Below the pieces are notes generated by a model. The model was not told where the DNA came from. It ran no database searches and was given only the letters and a program-made list of their open reading frames with translations. The position numbers were made by a program, and so were the translations under genes. Positions 7,723 through 16,290 of a stretch of 64,000 nucleotides of DNA are shown piece after piece; positions within the stretch are counted from its first letter, which is position 1, and each line of letters begins with the position of its first letter. This DNA is from Hyphomicrobiales bacterium (GTDB lineage Bacteria > Pseudomonadota > Alphaproteobacteria > Rhizobiales > Kaistiaceae). Where the stretch lies: the NCBI GenBank assembly GCA_017305635.1, contig JAFKKF010000011.1:1-64000 (forward strand), written 5' to 3'.

Positions 7723-8682
7723 CTATTTCGCGCCCACCTCGACCGCGTAGGTGTCGATCGGCGGGATCGCGTCGAGGAGCCCGCTCTCCTTCAGGAATCC
7801 CGCGAAGCGGTCGTAGCGCCCCACGTCGAGGGCAGCCGGGTCTTTCGCGAAATAGGGGAGCGTAGCGGCGAAGGCCTCGCGGTTCAGCGCATCGTTCAGG
7901 TCCGGGTGCGACTTCATGAAGATGTCGCGCGCCTCGGCGGGATGGGCGAGGATGAAATCGGTTGCCTCCTTCACCGCGGCGAGGAAGCGCGGCAGGCGGG
8001 GATCGCCATCCTTGCCCTTTGCGACGACATAGACGAGCTCGTCATAGCGCGGCACGCCGTGGTCCTCGGGGAAGAAGGCGAGGCCGGGCTTCCCCTCGAG
8101 CCCCAATTGGATCAGCTCGAAATTGCGGTAGCCGTCGATCGCCGCATCGACCTGGCCCGAGAGGAGCGCGGTGACGAGGTTGAAGTTGACGTTGACCTCG
8201 GTCACGTCCTTCCGCGTCAGCCCGGCCGACTTCAGGATCGCGTCGAGATAGGCATCCTGGAAGCTCGCCACCGAATAGCCGATCTTCTTGCCCCTAAGGT
8301 CGGCGATCGACTTGATCGGCCCGTCCTTCAGCACGATCAGGCAGTTGAGCGGCGAGTCGATCAGCGTCCCGAAGCGGACGAGCGGCAGTCCCTCCTTCAC
8401 CTGAAGCATCAGGCTCGGCTGGTAGTCGAGCGCGATGTCGCCCTGCCCGGCCGCCACCAGCCGCGGCGGCGCGCTCGGATCGGCGGGTGCGATCAGCTCG
8501 ACGTCGAGCCCCTGTTTGGCGAAGTAGCCTTGCTCCTTGGCCACGACCAGCGGCGCATGATCCGGGTTGACGAACCAGTCGAGGAGCACGGTCAGCTTGT
8601 CCGCGGCATGGGCCGGAGCGGCGAGAAGGACGGAGAGGAGAACCACGAGACGGAAGGTCTTCATTCTTGTCAGCCTTTTCAT
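7723..8682 (-). CDS. thiY: ABC transporter substrate-binding protein for a thiamine pyrimidine precursor (ThiY-like)
   Basis: This periplasmic protein of the NMT1/THI5 family would bind a pyrimidine precursor of thiamine. It has 319 residues, with a signal peptide ending APAHAAD and the family opening LTVLLDWFVNPDHAPLVVAK. GDIALDYQPS and GQVDAAIDGYRNFE are typical ligand-pocket blocks. The ATG at 8682 overlaps the stop of the permease gene by four bases (ATGA); an internal ATG at 8664 is an alternative. The TPP riboswitch upstream of the operon supports the thiamine role. No ATP-binding subunit gene is adjacent. Confidence 0.87.
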   Translation of the reverse strand: MKRLTRMKTFRLVVLLSVLLAAPAHAADKLTVLLDWFVNPDHAPLVVAKEQGYFAKQGLDVELIAPADPSAPPRLVAAGQGDIALDYQPSLMLQVKEGLPLVRFGTLIDSPLNCLIVLKDGPIKSIADLRGKKIGYSVASFQDAYLDAILKSAGLTRKDVTEVNVNFNLVTALLSGQVDAAIDGYRNFELIQLGLEGKPGLAFFPEDHGVPRYDELVYVVAKGKDGDPRLPRFLAAVKEATDFILAHPAEARDIFMKSHPDLNDALNREAFAATLPYFAKDPAALDVGRYDRFAGFLKESGLLDAIPPIDTYAVEVGAK

Positions 8683-9425
8683 TTCTGGCTTTCGGGCACC
8701 CACGGCGTGAGGTTGCGCGTCGCGAGGTCGACCGCGGCGCGCACGAGGATGGACATGGCGGCGAGCAGGAAGAGCGCGGCGAAGACCACGTCGATCTGCG
8801 CCCGGCCGTTCGCCTGCAGCATCGCGTAGCCGAGGCCCGACGAGGCCCCCACCCACTCGCCGAACAGCGCCCCGATCGGGGCATAGACCGCCGCCACGCG
8901 CACGCCCGTGATCAGCGCCGGCAGCGCCGATGGCAGGCGGAGGATGAGCACCTGCTGCGCCTGTCTGGCGCGATAGAGCCGTGCGAGGTCGAGGAGGCCC
9001 GGATCGGTGCGCTGGAGGCCGTCATAGAAGGTCGAGGCGACGGGGAAGAAGATCGCCACCGTCGCCATGACGATCTTCGACGAGATGCCGAAGCCGAGCC
9101 ACAGCACCAGGATCGGCGCGATGGCGAAGACCGGCAGCGCCTGGCTCACCACCATCACCGGCAGGAGGATGTGCCGCGTCGGCGGCAGGAAGGCCATGGC
9201 GAGCGCGAGGCCCGCGCCAAGAAGCGTACCCGTGACGAGCCCGATCACGGTTTCCACCAGCGTCGTCACCGCGTGGACACGCCACAGGTCCGGCCGCTCG
9301 ACCAGCGCGTGGAAGACGTCGGCCGGCGAGGGCAGGATATAGGGCGCCGGCGCGAAGAGAAGGATCGCGGCCTGCCAGAGGAGCACCAGCCCCGCCGCGA
9401 CGCCGAGGGCGCGCAGCACGATCAT
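8679..9425 (-). CDS. thiX: ABC transporter permease, thiamine precursor uptake (ThiX-like)
   Basis: This 248-residue inner-membrane protein of the SsuC/TauC-type permease family forms the pore for the ThiY-bound substrate. It has about six hydrophobic helices and the EAA loop that contacts the ATPase (LPSALPALITGVRVAAVYAPIG region). The start ATG 9425 follows GAGGACC. It is the first gene after the TPP riboswitch and is translationally coupled to thiY. The assignment to thiamine rests on the riboswitch and on ThiY; permeases of this family carry many substrates. Confidence 0.87.
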   Translation of the reverse strand: MIVLRALGVAAGLVLLWQAAILLFAPAPYILPSPADVFHALVERPDLWRVHAVTTLVETVIGLVTGTLLGAGLALAMAFLPPTRHILLPVMVVSQALPVFAIAPILVLWLGFGISSKIVMATVAIFFPVASTFYDGLQRTDPGLLDLARLYRARQAQQVLILRLPSALPALITGVRVAAVYAPIGALFGEWVGASSGLGYAMLQANGRAQIDVVFAALFLLAAMSILVRAAVDLATRNLTPWVPESQK

Positions 9426-9445
9426 GACCCGGTCCTCGGTAGGGA

Positions 9446-9480
9446 CGAAAACATCCGGCCTCGCTCTTCGCGATCCGGAT
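9446..9480 (-). terminator. Probable expression platform of the TPP riboswitch
   Basis: Between the aptamer and thiX the minus strand can form a hairpin with ATCCGG and CCGGAT ends and an inner TCGC/GCGA stem, followed by GTTTTCG. A terminator that forms when TPP binds would fit, although the T run is short. A ribosome-site sequestering mechanism is also possible. Confidence 0.4.
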
Positions 9481-9505
9481 CGACATGGGGGCGCCTGGAG
9501 GAGAA

Positions 9506-9599
9506 ACGGTCCCGTCCCTTCGCCGGCATGACCCGGATCAGGTTCGAAGGGTTCGGCCGTCAGGCCATCTCAGCTCCCTCAGCGGGAACACCCCTCGGA
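9506..9599 (-). promoter_or_regulatory. TPP riboswitch (THI element)
   Basis: On the minus strand the region carries the conserved THI-box blocks in order: GAGGGGTG, GCTGAGATGG, GAACCTGATCCGGGTCATG and CCGGCGAAGGGA. These match the aptamer core, in which CTGAGA and ACCTGAT-GGGTCATGCC-GCGAAGGGA contact thiamine pyrophosphate. The position directly upstream of thiX and thiY means that the operon is repressed when TPP is abundant. Confidence 0.96.
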
Positions 9600-9670
9600 C
9601 GGCAGCGAGCATCGCAGCTTGCGGCCGGAGCCGCAAGCCGGAAATCGGGAATGGCAGACGAGCGCCCTGC

Positions 9671-11368
9671 TCAGCCCTGGCTGGTCCAGGCGGCGATCGC
9701 CTTGTCGAAGACGCGCTCGCCGGGCGTGCCCTTCTCGAAGGTCAGGATGGCGCGCTGCCCGGTATTGTAGACGAAGGGCAGGTCGATCCAGCTGCGCTCG
9801 CGAAGCAGCGCCAGATTGGCCGAGATGTCGGCATCGGCGGCCGAGAGCGCCACCCAGAAGAAGCCGTCGGTGACCTTGGCCGGGGCGCCGACGAGCGGCT
9901 GGCCATGGGCTTCTTCCGTCGGCTTCATCACGATGCGCGGCACGCTCTTGATGCCCTTGCCGGGGAAGTCCGGCGGCGTGTCGACCACCACCTCGATCAG
10001 GTGGCTCGCCGGCAGCGTCGTGTCGGAGTTCTTGTGAATGGAGAACTTTATCTTCATCCCGCGTTCCGGCACCTGCAGGTCGGCCTGGATCTCGGGGCCG
10101 TTCGGGCCGCCGTCCACATAGCGCCAGGTGACGGCGGCATTGATCGCGACGACGCCGCTGGCGGCATTGGCCGCATCGAGCGGCTCCTCGTAGAGCACGG
10201 CCTTCTGCGCCACCAGCGCATCGCCGCTAGCATCGGGCGCCGCTGCCTGGGCGGATGGCGCCGCGGCGCCGTCCGCGGCCGGCCCGCCGTCGCCGGTCGC
10301 GCCCGGATTGGGCGCCGCGGCCATCGGCGCGGCGTCGGATGGCTGCGGGTCGACGCTCCGCACCGCCTTCGCTCCGGCATCGGCGGCATCCGGCTCGCCG
10401 GCGCCGGGCAGCCGGTCGGCATCCTTGGTCGGCGCCGCGGAACCGGCATCGCTCGCCGGTGGTGCCGCGGCCGCGGGCTTCGCGCCACCCGTCCCCTCGA
10501 AGGAGGCGATCAGACCCATCACCTTCTCGCGCTGCGACCAGCCGAAGGCGCCGACGCCGCCGATCACCGCGAGGATGAGGATGAAGAGGAGGAAGCCCGG
10601 CAGGCGCGAACGCTTGGGCTTCCGCGTCAGGACCTCGCGATCCTCCTCGGGCTGCTGCTCCAGGTAGCCGCGCCGGCGGCCCTTCGCCTGCGCCGGCCGG
10701 TCGCGCCGGTCGACCATCGGCTCGGATTGGGGCGTGGCCCGCGCGCCGGCGCCCCGGTCGCGCTCCTGCTCCCATTCCTGGCCATATTCGGGGGCGAGCC
10801 GTGGCCCGCCGCCATTGCCGTCGTACTGCCGGTCGCGCGCATCGAAATCCTCGTGCACTTCCTCCACCGGCGGCTCGGGCTGCCGCGGCGGGGCACGATC
10901 GACGCGCGGATTGCGCGGTTCCGGATACTGGGCCTCCGAGCGCATCTGCTGGGCGGCCCGGTCGATGGCCGCGCTCGCCGAGGCGCCCGCAGCGGTGCCG
11001 CGCGTTTCCGCCTCCTGGATCGCGCGCCGGAAGACATCCTGCGGCGAGGGGCCGGCATCGGCCTCCTCCGGCGGCGGGGCGGCCGCCGGCATGACGGCGG
11101 CGCGCAGCTGCGCGGCCGGCCGCGGCGGGGCAGCGGGCCGGGGCGCCTGCAGCGGCGCCGAGGCCGCCTCGCGCTCGACCTTGCGGATCGCCTCCTCGAG
11201 CTCGAGGCGCTGCCGGGAAATCTCCGCGGTGGTCAAGGGCGGATCGACCGCCTTCAACTGCCCGATGAGGGCGTTGCGCGCCTTGTCGTAGACGGTCCGT
11301 CGGGCATCCGAGGAGCCGGCATCGAGGCCGCCGATCGCTTTCTTCAGTACCGCGTAGTATTCAGCCAT
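9671..11368 (-). CDS. Conserved single-pass membrane protein next to purA
   Basis: I do not recognise a named function. The 565-residue protein has three parts. Residues about 1-80 form a charged, probably coiled-coil cytoplasmic segment (LTTAEISRQRLELEEAIRKV). A long proline-, alanine- and arginine-rich linker follows, then one membrane helix (LPGFLLFILILAVIGGVGAFGW) near residue 280. After a second low-complexity linker, a C-terminal domain of about 170 residues (from AQKAVLYEEPLDAAN) looks folded and would lie in the periplasm. Proteins of this shape occur beside purA in other Rhizobiales and are sometimes mislabelled histidine kinases; no kinase motif is visible. Confidence 0.75.
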   Translation of the reverse strand: MAEYYAVLKKAIGGLDAGSSDARRTVYDKARNALIGQLKAVDPPLTTAEISRQRLELEEAIRKVEREAASAPLQAPRPAAPPRPAAQLRAAVMPAAAPPPEEADAGPSPQDVFRRAIQEAETRGTAAGASASAAIDRAAQQMRSEAQYPEPRNPRVDRAPPRQPEPPVEEVHEDFDARDRQYDGNGGGPRLAPEYGQEWEQERDRGAGARATPQSEPMVDRRDRPAQAKGRRRGYLEQQPEEDREVLTRKPKRSRLPGFLLFILILAVIGGVGAFGWSQREKVMGLIASFEGTGGAKPAAAAPPASDAGSAAPTKDADRLPGAGEPDAADAGAKAVRSVDPQPSDAAPMAAAPNPGATGDGGPAADGAAAPSAQAAAPDASGDALVAQKAVLYEEPLDAANAASGVVAINAAVTWRYVDGGPNGPEIQADLQVPERGMKIKFSIHKNSDTTLPASHLIEVVVDTPPDFPGKGIKSVPRIVMKPTEEAHGQPLVGAPAKVTDGFFWVALSAADADISANLALLRERSWIDLPFVYNTGQRAILTFEKGTPGERVFDKAIAAWTSQG

Positions 11369-11398
11369 ATTTCACTCTGCCGGGACAGTTCAGCCGCG

Positions 11399-12691
11399 CT
11401 AGCCCGTGAAAGGATCATTCACCAGGATCGTATCGTCCCGCTCCGGACTGGTCGAGAGGAGAGAAACCGGAGCGCCGATCAGTTCTTCTACATGCCGCAC
11501 ATACTTGACCGCCTGGGCGGGAAGATCATTCCACGTCCGCGCCCCCGCCGTCGAGTCCTGCCAGCCGTCCATTTCCTCGTAGATCGGCTCGACACGGGCC
11601 TGCTCGTTCTGCATGGCGGGAAGATGGTCTATCTCCCGGCCATCGAGCTTATAACGCACCGCAATCTTGATCTTATCGAGGCCGTCGAGGACATCGAGCT
11701 TGGTGAGCGCGATGCCGTCTATGCCAGAAGTCTGGATCGTCTGGCGCACCAGCACCGCGTCGAACCAGCCGCAGCGGCGCTTGCGCCCGGTGACGGTGCC
11801 GAATTCCCTGCCGACGCTGCCGAGCCGCTCGCCGACCTCGCCCTTGTCCTCGGTCGGGAACGGGCCCTCGCCGACGCGGGTCGTATAGGCCTTGGCGATG
11901 CCGAGCACGTAGCCGACGTCGCGCGGGCCGATGCCCGCGCCCGCCGCCGCCTGCCCCGCCACCGTATTGGACGAGGTCACGAACGGATAGGTCCCGTGGT
12001 CGATGTCGAGGAGCAGGCCCTGCGCACCCTCGAAGAGGATGCGCTTGCCCGCCTTCATCGATTCGCCGAGTTGCCGCCAGGACGATCCCGCGAAGGGCAG
12101 GACCTTCGGCGCGATCTCCTTGAGCCCGGCAAGCAGCGCATCGCTGTCGACCGGATCGGCGCCCATGCCGCGGCGGAGCGCGTTGTGATGCGCCAGCAGC
12201 CGGTCGATCTTGGCGGGCAGCGCGGCAAAGTCGCGGAGATCGACCACGCGGAGCGCGCGACGCCCGACCTTGTCCTCGTAGGCCGGCCCGATGCCGCGCT
12301 TGGTCGTGCCGAGCGCCTGGGCGCTGTTCGCCGACTCGCGCTGCACGTCGAGCTCGCGGTGGAGCGGCAGGATGAGCACGGCGTTCTCCGCCACCATCAG
12401 CGTATCCGGCGTCACCGTCACGCCGGCGCTCTGGATGCGCGCCACCTCGTCGGCGAAGGCCCACGGATCGACCACGACGCCATTGCCGATGACCGACAGC
12501 TTGCCTGGCCGCACGACGCCCGAAGGCAGGAGGCTCAGCTTGTACGTGACCCCGTCGATGACGAGCGTATGGCCGGCATTGTGCCCGCCCTGGAAGCGCA
12601 CGACGATGTCCGCGCGCTCCGACAGCCAGTCGACGATCTTACCCTTACCCTCGTCGCCCCACTGCGCGCCGACGACAACCACATTCGGCAT
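11399..12691 (-). CDS. purA: Adenylosuccinate synthetase
   Basis: PurA joins IMP and aspartate with GTP to make adenylosuccinate, the first committed step to AMP. The 430-residue length is standard. The GTP-binding loop WGDEGKGK is at residues 11-18, and [21 protein letters not shown] and the C-terminal base-recognition block TKLDVLDGL are present. ATG 12691 was chosen because it places the loop correctly and follows GGGGGAAG; the frame is open further upstream but without conservation. Confidence 0.97.
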   Translation of the reverse strand: MPNVVVVGAQWGDEGKGKIVDWLSERADIVVRFQGGHNAGHTLVIDGVTYKLSLLPSGVVRPGKLSVIGNGVVVDPWAFADEVARIQSAGVTVTPDTLMVAENAVLILPLHRELDVQRESANSAQALGTTKRGIGPAYEDKVGRRALRVVDLRDFAALPAKIDRLLAHHNALRRGMGADPVDSDALLAGLKEIAPKVLPFAGSSWRQLGESMKAGKRILFEGAQGLLLDIDHGTYPFVTSSNTVAGQAAAGAGIGPRDVGYVLGIAKAYTTRVGEGPFPTEDKGEVGERLGSVGREFGTVTGRKRRCGWFDAVLVRQTIQTSGIDGIALTKLDVLDGLDKIKIAVRYKLDGREIDHLPAMQNEQARVEPIYEEMDGWQDSTAGARTWNDLPAQAVKYVRHVEELIGAPVSLLSTSPERDDTILVNDPFTG

Positions 12692-13134
12692 GAGCCGTAC
12701 TTCCCCCAACCAACGCAAGGTTACCCGGCGCCGGGATTCCCCGGACCGGGACCTGCCAATTTCCACACGGGCCGCCGGAATTCGCCTTTCGGCGCTCATG
12801 ATTCGACGGCGGGCCAGTGTAGCCGATCCACCCGCCCCCTGTCCCGGATCGCGGCAGGCAGGCTTCCGCGCCCGATGGAGACCGGCAACGGTCCGGACCG
12901 TCAGAAAGGTCATCTTCTCGAATCGTCCTGGGCGTCGCCCCCGCCACGTGACGAAGACTGCTAGGCAGCCTTTATGGTAGTGCCACGCCTGAAATGTGGA
13001 GAAAGCGGGGCCATCCGCGGGTTTCCCGGATGGCCGGCAGCTTTTTTGCCCGCCCTGTCGAAATCGCCGCTCCGGCCGCGTCTCTCGGGTACCGGAGCGA
13101 ATGGCGCCCGGCGAGCCGAACAAGGACCAAGCCC
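12692..13134. other. Intergenic region between purA and the DGPF gene
   Basis: These 443 bases separate divergent genes. Long open frames run through it on both strands but are continuations or shadows with no ribosome site. The only clear structure is a terminator-like hairpin at 13009-13047 on the plus strand. Confidence 0.5.
13009..13047 (+). terminator. Terminator-like hairpin without an upstream gene
   Basis: GGCCATCCG and CGGATGGCC pair perfectly across a nine-base loop, then GGCAGC and six T follow. No plus-strand gene precedes it, because purA runs the other way. It may end a short non-coding transcript or attenuate the leader of the DGPF gene at 13135. Confidence 0.55.
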
Positions 13135-13497
13135 GTGAAATACATGCTCCTGATCTATGTCGACGAAGCCCGCATGGCCGCGGTGAAGAAGGAGGACGTG
13201 ACCAAGATGATGCCCGCCTACTTCGCCTATACCGAGGCGATGATGAAAGCCGGCATCCTCGTCGCCGGCGACCAGCTCGCCCCGACCTCGACCGCCACCA
13301 CCGTCCGCAGCCCCGAGGGCAGGACCAAGGTCCTCAACGGCCCCTATGCCGAGACGAAGGAACAGTTGGGCGGCTACTACCTCATCGACGTGCCCGACCT
13401 CGACGCCGCCCTCTCCTGGGCCGGGCGCTGCCCCGGCGCCGCCACCGGCGTGATCGAGGTGCGCCCGCTCATCGAGATGCAGAAGCCGAAGGCCTGA
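13135..13497 (+). CDS. YciI/DGPF-domain protein, partner of ECF42 sigma factor
   Basis: This 120-residue protein belongs to the YCII-related (DGPF) family. It opens [11 protein letters not shown], has the family block [21 protein letters not shown] (here [10 protein letters not shown] replaces DGPF) and ends with an EVRPL strand. GTG 13135 is chosen because family members usually begin MKYMLLIY; ATG 13144 is the alternative. It lies five bases before a sigma factor gene of the ECF42 type. In that family DGPF genes are the constant neighbours and probable targets. The biochemical role is unknown. Confidence 0.85.
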   Translation: MKYMLLIYVDEARMAAVKKEDVTKMMPAYFAYTEAMMKAGILVAGDQLAPTSTATTVRSPEGRTKVLNGPYAETKEQLGGYYLIDVPDLDAALSWAGRCPGAATGVIEVRPLIEMQKPKA

Positions 13498-13502
13498 CCG
13501 GC

Positions 13503-14756
13503 ATGGCGGAAGGCGACGGCCCCGATGCTCGGACGACGGCGGAAGCCGTCGCACGCCGCAGCTACGGCAAGCTCGTCGCCTTCCTCGCCAGCCGCACCCG
13601 TGACGTCGCCGCCGCCGAGGACGCGCTGGCAGACGCCTTCGCCGCGGCGCTCGCCGACTGGCCCGCGAATGGCGTCCCCGACAATCCCGAAGGCTGGCTG
13701 GTCACCGCCGCCCGCCGCCGCTCCATCGATGCGGCCCGCCGCCACCGGACCGCCGAGGCCGGCGAGATGCATCTCACCCTCCTCGCCGAGGAGCTGGAGG
13801 AAGCCATGGCGGAGACGGCGTCCGTTCCGGACGAACGGCTTCGCCTCATGTTCGCCTGCGCCCATCCGGCCATCGACGCGGCGATCCGTGCCCCGCTCAT
13901 CCTGCAGGCCGTGCTCGGTTTCGATGCCGCGGCCATCGGCTCGGCCTTCCTCGTCGCACCGGCGACCATGGGCCAGCGCCTCGTACGGGCGAAAGCACGG
14001 ATCCGCGAGGCCGGCATTCCCTTCCGCGTCCCCGATGCCGACGAGCTCGGCCCGCGCCTCGAGGCGGTGCTCGACGCGATCTACGCCGCCTTCGCCGAAG
14101 GCTGGACCGATGCCGCCGGCACCGAGGCCCGCCGCCGCAACCTCGCCGACGAGGCGATCTGGCTCGGCCGCCTGGTCACCCAGCTCCTGCCCGACGAGCC
14201 GGAGGCCCTCGGCCTCCTCGCCCTCATGCTCCATGCCGAGGCACGCCGCGCCGCCCGGCGCGATGCCGGCGGCGCCTATGTGCCGCTCTCGGCGCAGGAT
14301 ACCGCGCGCTGGAACGACGCCCTCATCGACGAGGCGGAGAGGCTTCTCCACCGCGCCGCCGAAATGGGCCGGATCGGCCGCTACCAGGTCGAGGCCGCCA
14401 TCCAGTCCGCCCATGTCGTCCGCCGCCGCACCGGCAGTTCCGACTGGCGGGCGATCGTCACCCTCTACGATGCGCTGCTCGCCCTCACCGGCTCCCCGGT
14501 CGCCGCGGTCAATCGCGCCATCGCCCTTGCCGAGACCGAGGGTCCCGCTATCGCGATCGCCGCCCTCGACGCGCTCGCCGACGACCGCCGCCTCGCCGAG
14601 TACCAGCCCTGGTGGGCGGCGCGCGCCGAGCTCCTCGCCCGCGCCGGCCGCGTCGCGGAGGCCTCGGCAGCCTACGGCCGCGCCATCGGCCTTGAGCCCG
14701 ATCCCGCCGTCCGCGACTTCCTCACGCGCCGCCGCATGGCGCTCGCCGCGCATTGA
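13503..14756 (+). CDS. ECF42-type RNA polymerase sigma factor with C-terminal extension
   Basis: The 417-residue protein has sigma region 2 (YGKLVAFLASRTRDVAAAEDALADAF; VTAARRRSIDAARRHR) and region 4 (LRLMFACAHPAIDAAIRAPL; VAPATMGQRLVRAKARI). After these comes a long helical C-terminal domain, about residues 190-417, with TPR-like sequence (DUF6596). This is the architecture of ECF group 42, whose members lack an anti-sigma factor and pair with DGPF proteins, as here. Family knowledge suggests that the C-terminal domain controls activity. The likely target is the promoter of the preceding gene. Confidence 0.9.
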   Translation: MAEGDGPDARTTAEAVARRSYGKLVAFLASRTRDVAAAEDALADAFAAALADWPANGVPDNPEGWLVTAARRRSIDAARRHRTAEAGEMHLTLLAEELEEAMAETASVPDERLRLMFACAHPAIDAAIRAPLILQAVLGFDAAAIGSAFLVAPATMGQRLVRAKARIREAGIPFRVPDADELGPRLEAVLDAIYAAFAEGWTDAAGTEARRRNLADEAIWLGRLVTQLLPDEPEALGLLALMLHAEARRAARRDAGGAYVPLSAQDTARWNDALIDEAERLLHRAAEMGRIGRYQVEAAIQSAHVVRRRTGSSDWRAIVTLYDALLALTGSPVAAVNRAIALAETEGPAIAIAALDALADDRRLAEYQPWWAARAELLARAGRVAEASAAYGRAIGLEPDPAVRDFLTRRRMALAAH

Positions 14757-14787
14757 CTTGCTCCGGCCGACGGGCAACGTGCGGCGC

Positions 14788-16290
14788 ATGTCGAGTGCCC
14801 GCGCCGCCCCTGCCACGCCTCCCCTGCCCGCACCACGCGTCCCCCCGGCGCTCGCCGTGGTCGCCGTCTTCGTCGTCATCCATCTCATCGCCGCGATCTT
14901 CGTCGGCCTCGGCTTCGACGAGGCCTACTACTGGACCTGGTCGCGCCATCTCTCGGCCTCCTACTACGACCACCCGCCCATGGTCGCCTGGTGGATCCGT
15001 GCCGGCACCGCGATCCTTGGCGACAACCCGCTCGGCGTCCGCATCCTCTTCGTCCTCGCCATGGCGCCCATATCGGCGGCGCTCTACTGGACCGGCGCCC
15101 TTCTCTTCGACCGCCTGACCGCCACCTTCGCCGTCGCCTTCCTCAACGCCACGCTCGTCTTCGGCGTCCTCGGCTTCGTCGCCTCGCCCGACGCGCCTTC
15201 GGTCCTCTTCTGGACGCTTGCCATACTCGCCCTCGCGCTCATCTACGCGCATGGCGACCAGCGCTGGTGGCTGGGCGTCGGTCTCGCCGCCGGGCTCGGC
15301 GTGCTCTCCAAGCTCACCGCCCTCTTCCTCGGCCCGACGCTCCTCGTCGCGGCCGCCGCCCTCCAGCGCCTTCGCGTCTCGTTCCTCCGCCCGTGGCTCT
15401 GGCTCGGCGGCCTCGTCGCGCTCCTCGTCGTGCTCCCGATGCTGCTCTGGAACATCGACCACGGCTTCATGACGTGGAACAAGCAGTTCGGCCGCCTCGG
15501 CACGCCCGGCTTCAAGCCGACCAGCCCCTTTGAATTCGTCGGGACCGTCTTCCTCGTCCTCAACCCGGCGGTCTCGATCCTCGCCGGCTTCGCGGCGCTC
15601 CTCTGGCGGCGCCGCAGGCCGCGCGACGCCGGCCTCGGGCTGCTGCTCGTCACCGTCGCGCCGATGCTCGCTTTCCTGCTGGTCGCCGCTTTCCGCCAGC
15701 GGATCGAGGCCAACTGGCCGGCGCCGCTCTACCCGACCCTCGCCCTCGTCGGCGCGGTCGGCGCGGCGCGCGTGACCGAGGCGCTGCGCGGTCGCCGCTT
15801 CCTCGCCTGGTATCGCGACATCGCGTTTCCCTTCGGCCTTGGCGCCACCATCGTCGCGACCTTCCTGATGATCAATCCGGGGAATCTCGTCCCGGCGCGC
15901 TACGATCTCGGCCGCACCTTCCGCGCCTGGGGCGAGTTCAGCGGCGCGGTCGAGCGCGCCCGCGGTCTTGCCGGCGCCGCCTGGATCGCACCAACGTCTT
16001 ATGACGCGACCGCAGAGCTCGCCTTCCACCTCCGCGGCTCCGGCGTGCCGGTTGTCGGCATCGCCGAGCGCCAGCGCTACGTCTTCGCGCCACCGCCCGA
16101 TCCGGCCCTGCTCGCGAAGCCCGCCCTCCTCGTCAGCAAGGGCAGCGACGCCACGCGCCTGCAGCGCTGCTTCGCCACCGTGAGGCCGGTCGCCGAGATT
16201 TCCCGCTCCAACGCCGCCGGCGAGTACGAACGCTTCTACGCCTTCAAGGGCGAAGGCGCGAAGCCCGCTCTCTTCGCGGAAGGCTGCTAG
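14788..16290 (+). CDS. Family 39-like glycosyltransferase, integral membrane
   Basis: This 500-residue inner-membrane protein belongs to the PMT/ArnT-like (GT39, PMT_2) group that transfers sugars from polyprenyl-phosphate donors on the periplasmic side. The first loop holds the acidic motif GFDEAYYWTW and the following SYYDHPPMVAWW, as in the family. About ten hydrophobic helices follow, then a C-terminal soluble part from about residue 370. ATG 14788 is the first start after the sigma factor gene. The stop codon overlaps that of serA in the palindrome CTAG, so the genes converge with no spacer. The substrate is unknown. Confidence 0.82.
   Translation: MSSARAAPATPPLPAPRVPPALAVVAVFVVIHLIAAIFVGLGFDEAYYWTWSRHLSASYYDHPPMVAWWIRAGTAILGDNPLGVRILFVLAMAPISAALYWTGALLFDRLTATFAVAFLNATLVFGVLGFVASPDAPSVLFWTLAILALALIYAHGDQRWWLGVGLAAGLGVLSKLTALFLGPTLLVAAAALQRLRVSFLRPWLWLGGLVALLVVLPMLLWNIDHGFMTWNKQFGRLGTPGFKPTSPFEFVGTVFLVLNPAVSILAGFAALLWRRRRPRDAGLGLLLVTVAPMLAFLLVAAFRQRIEANWPAPLYPTLALVGAVGAARVTEALRGRRFLAWYRDIAFPFGLGATIVATFLMINPGNLVPARYDLGRTFRAWGEFSGAVERARGLAGAAWIAPTSYDATAELAFHLRGSGVPVVGIAERQRYVFAPPPDPALLAKPALLVSKGSDATRLQRCFATVRPVAEISRSNAAGEYERFYAFKGEGAKPALFAEGC

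Noticed and set aside
9485-12964. Very long plus-strand open frame opposite purA and its neighbour
   Set aside because: The frame is antisense to two clear minus-strand genes, is extremely arginine-rich, and has no ribosome site or recognisable domain. It is a GC-rich shadow.
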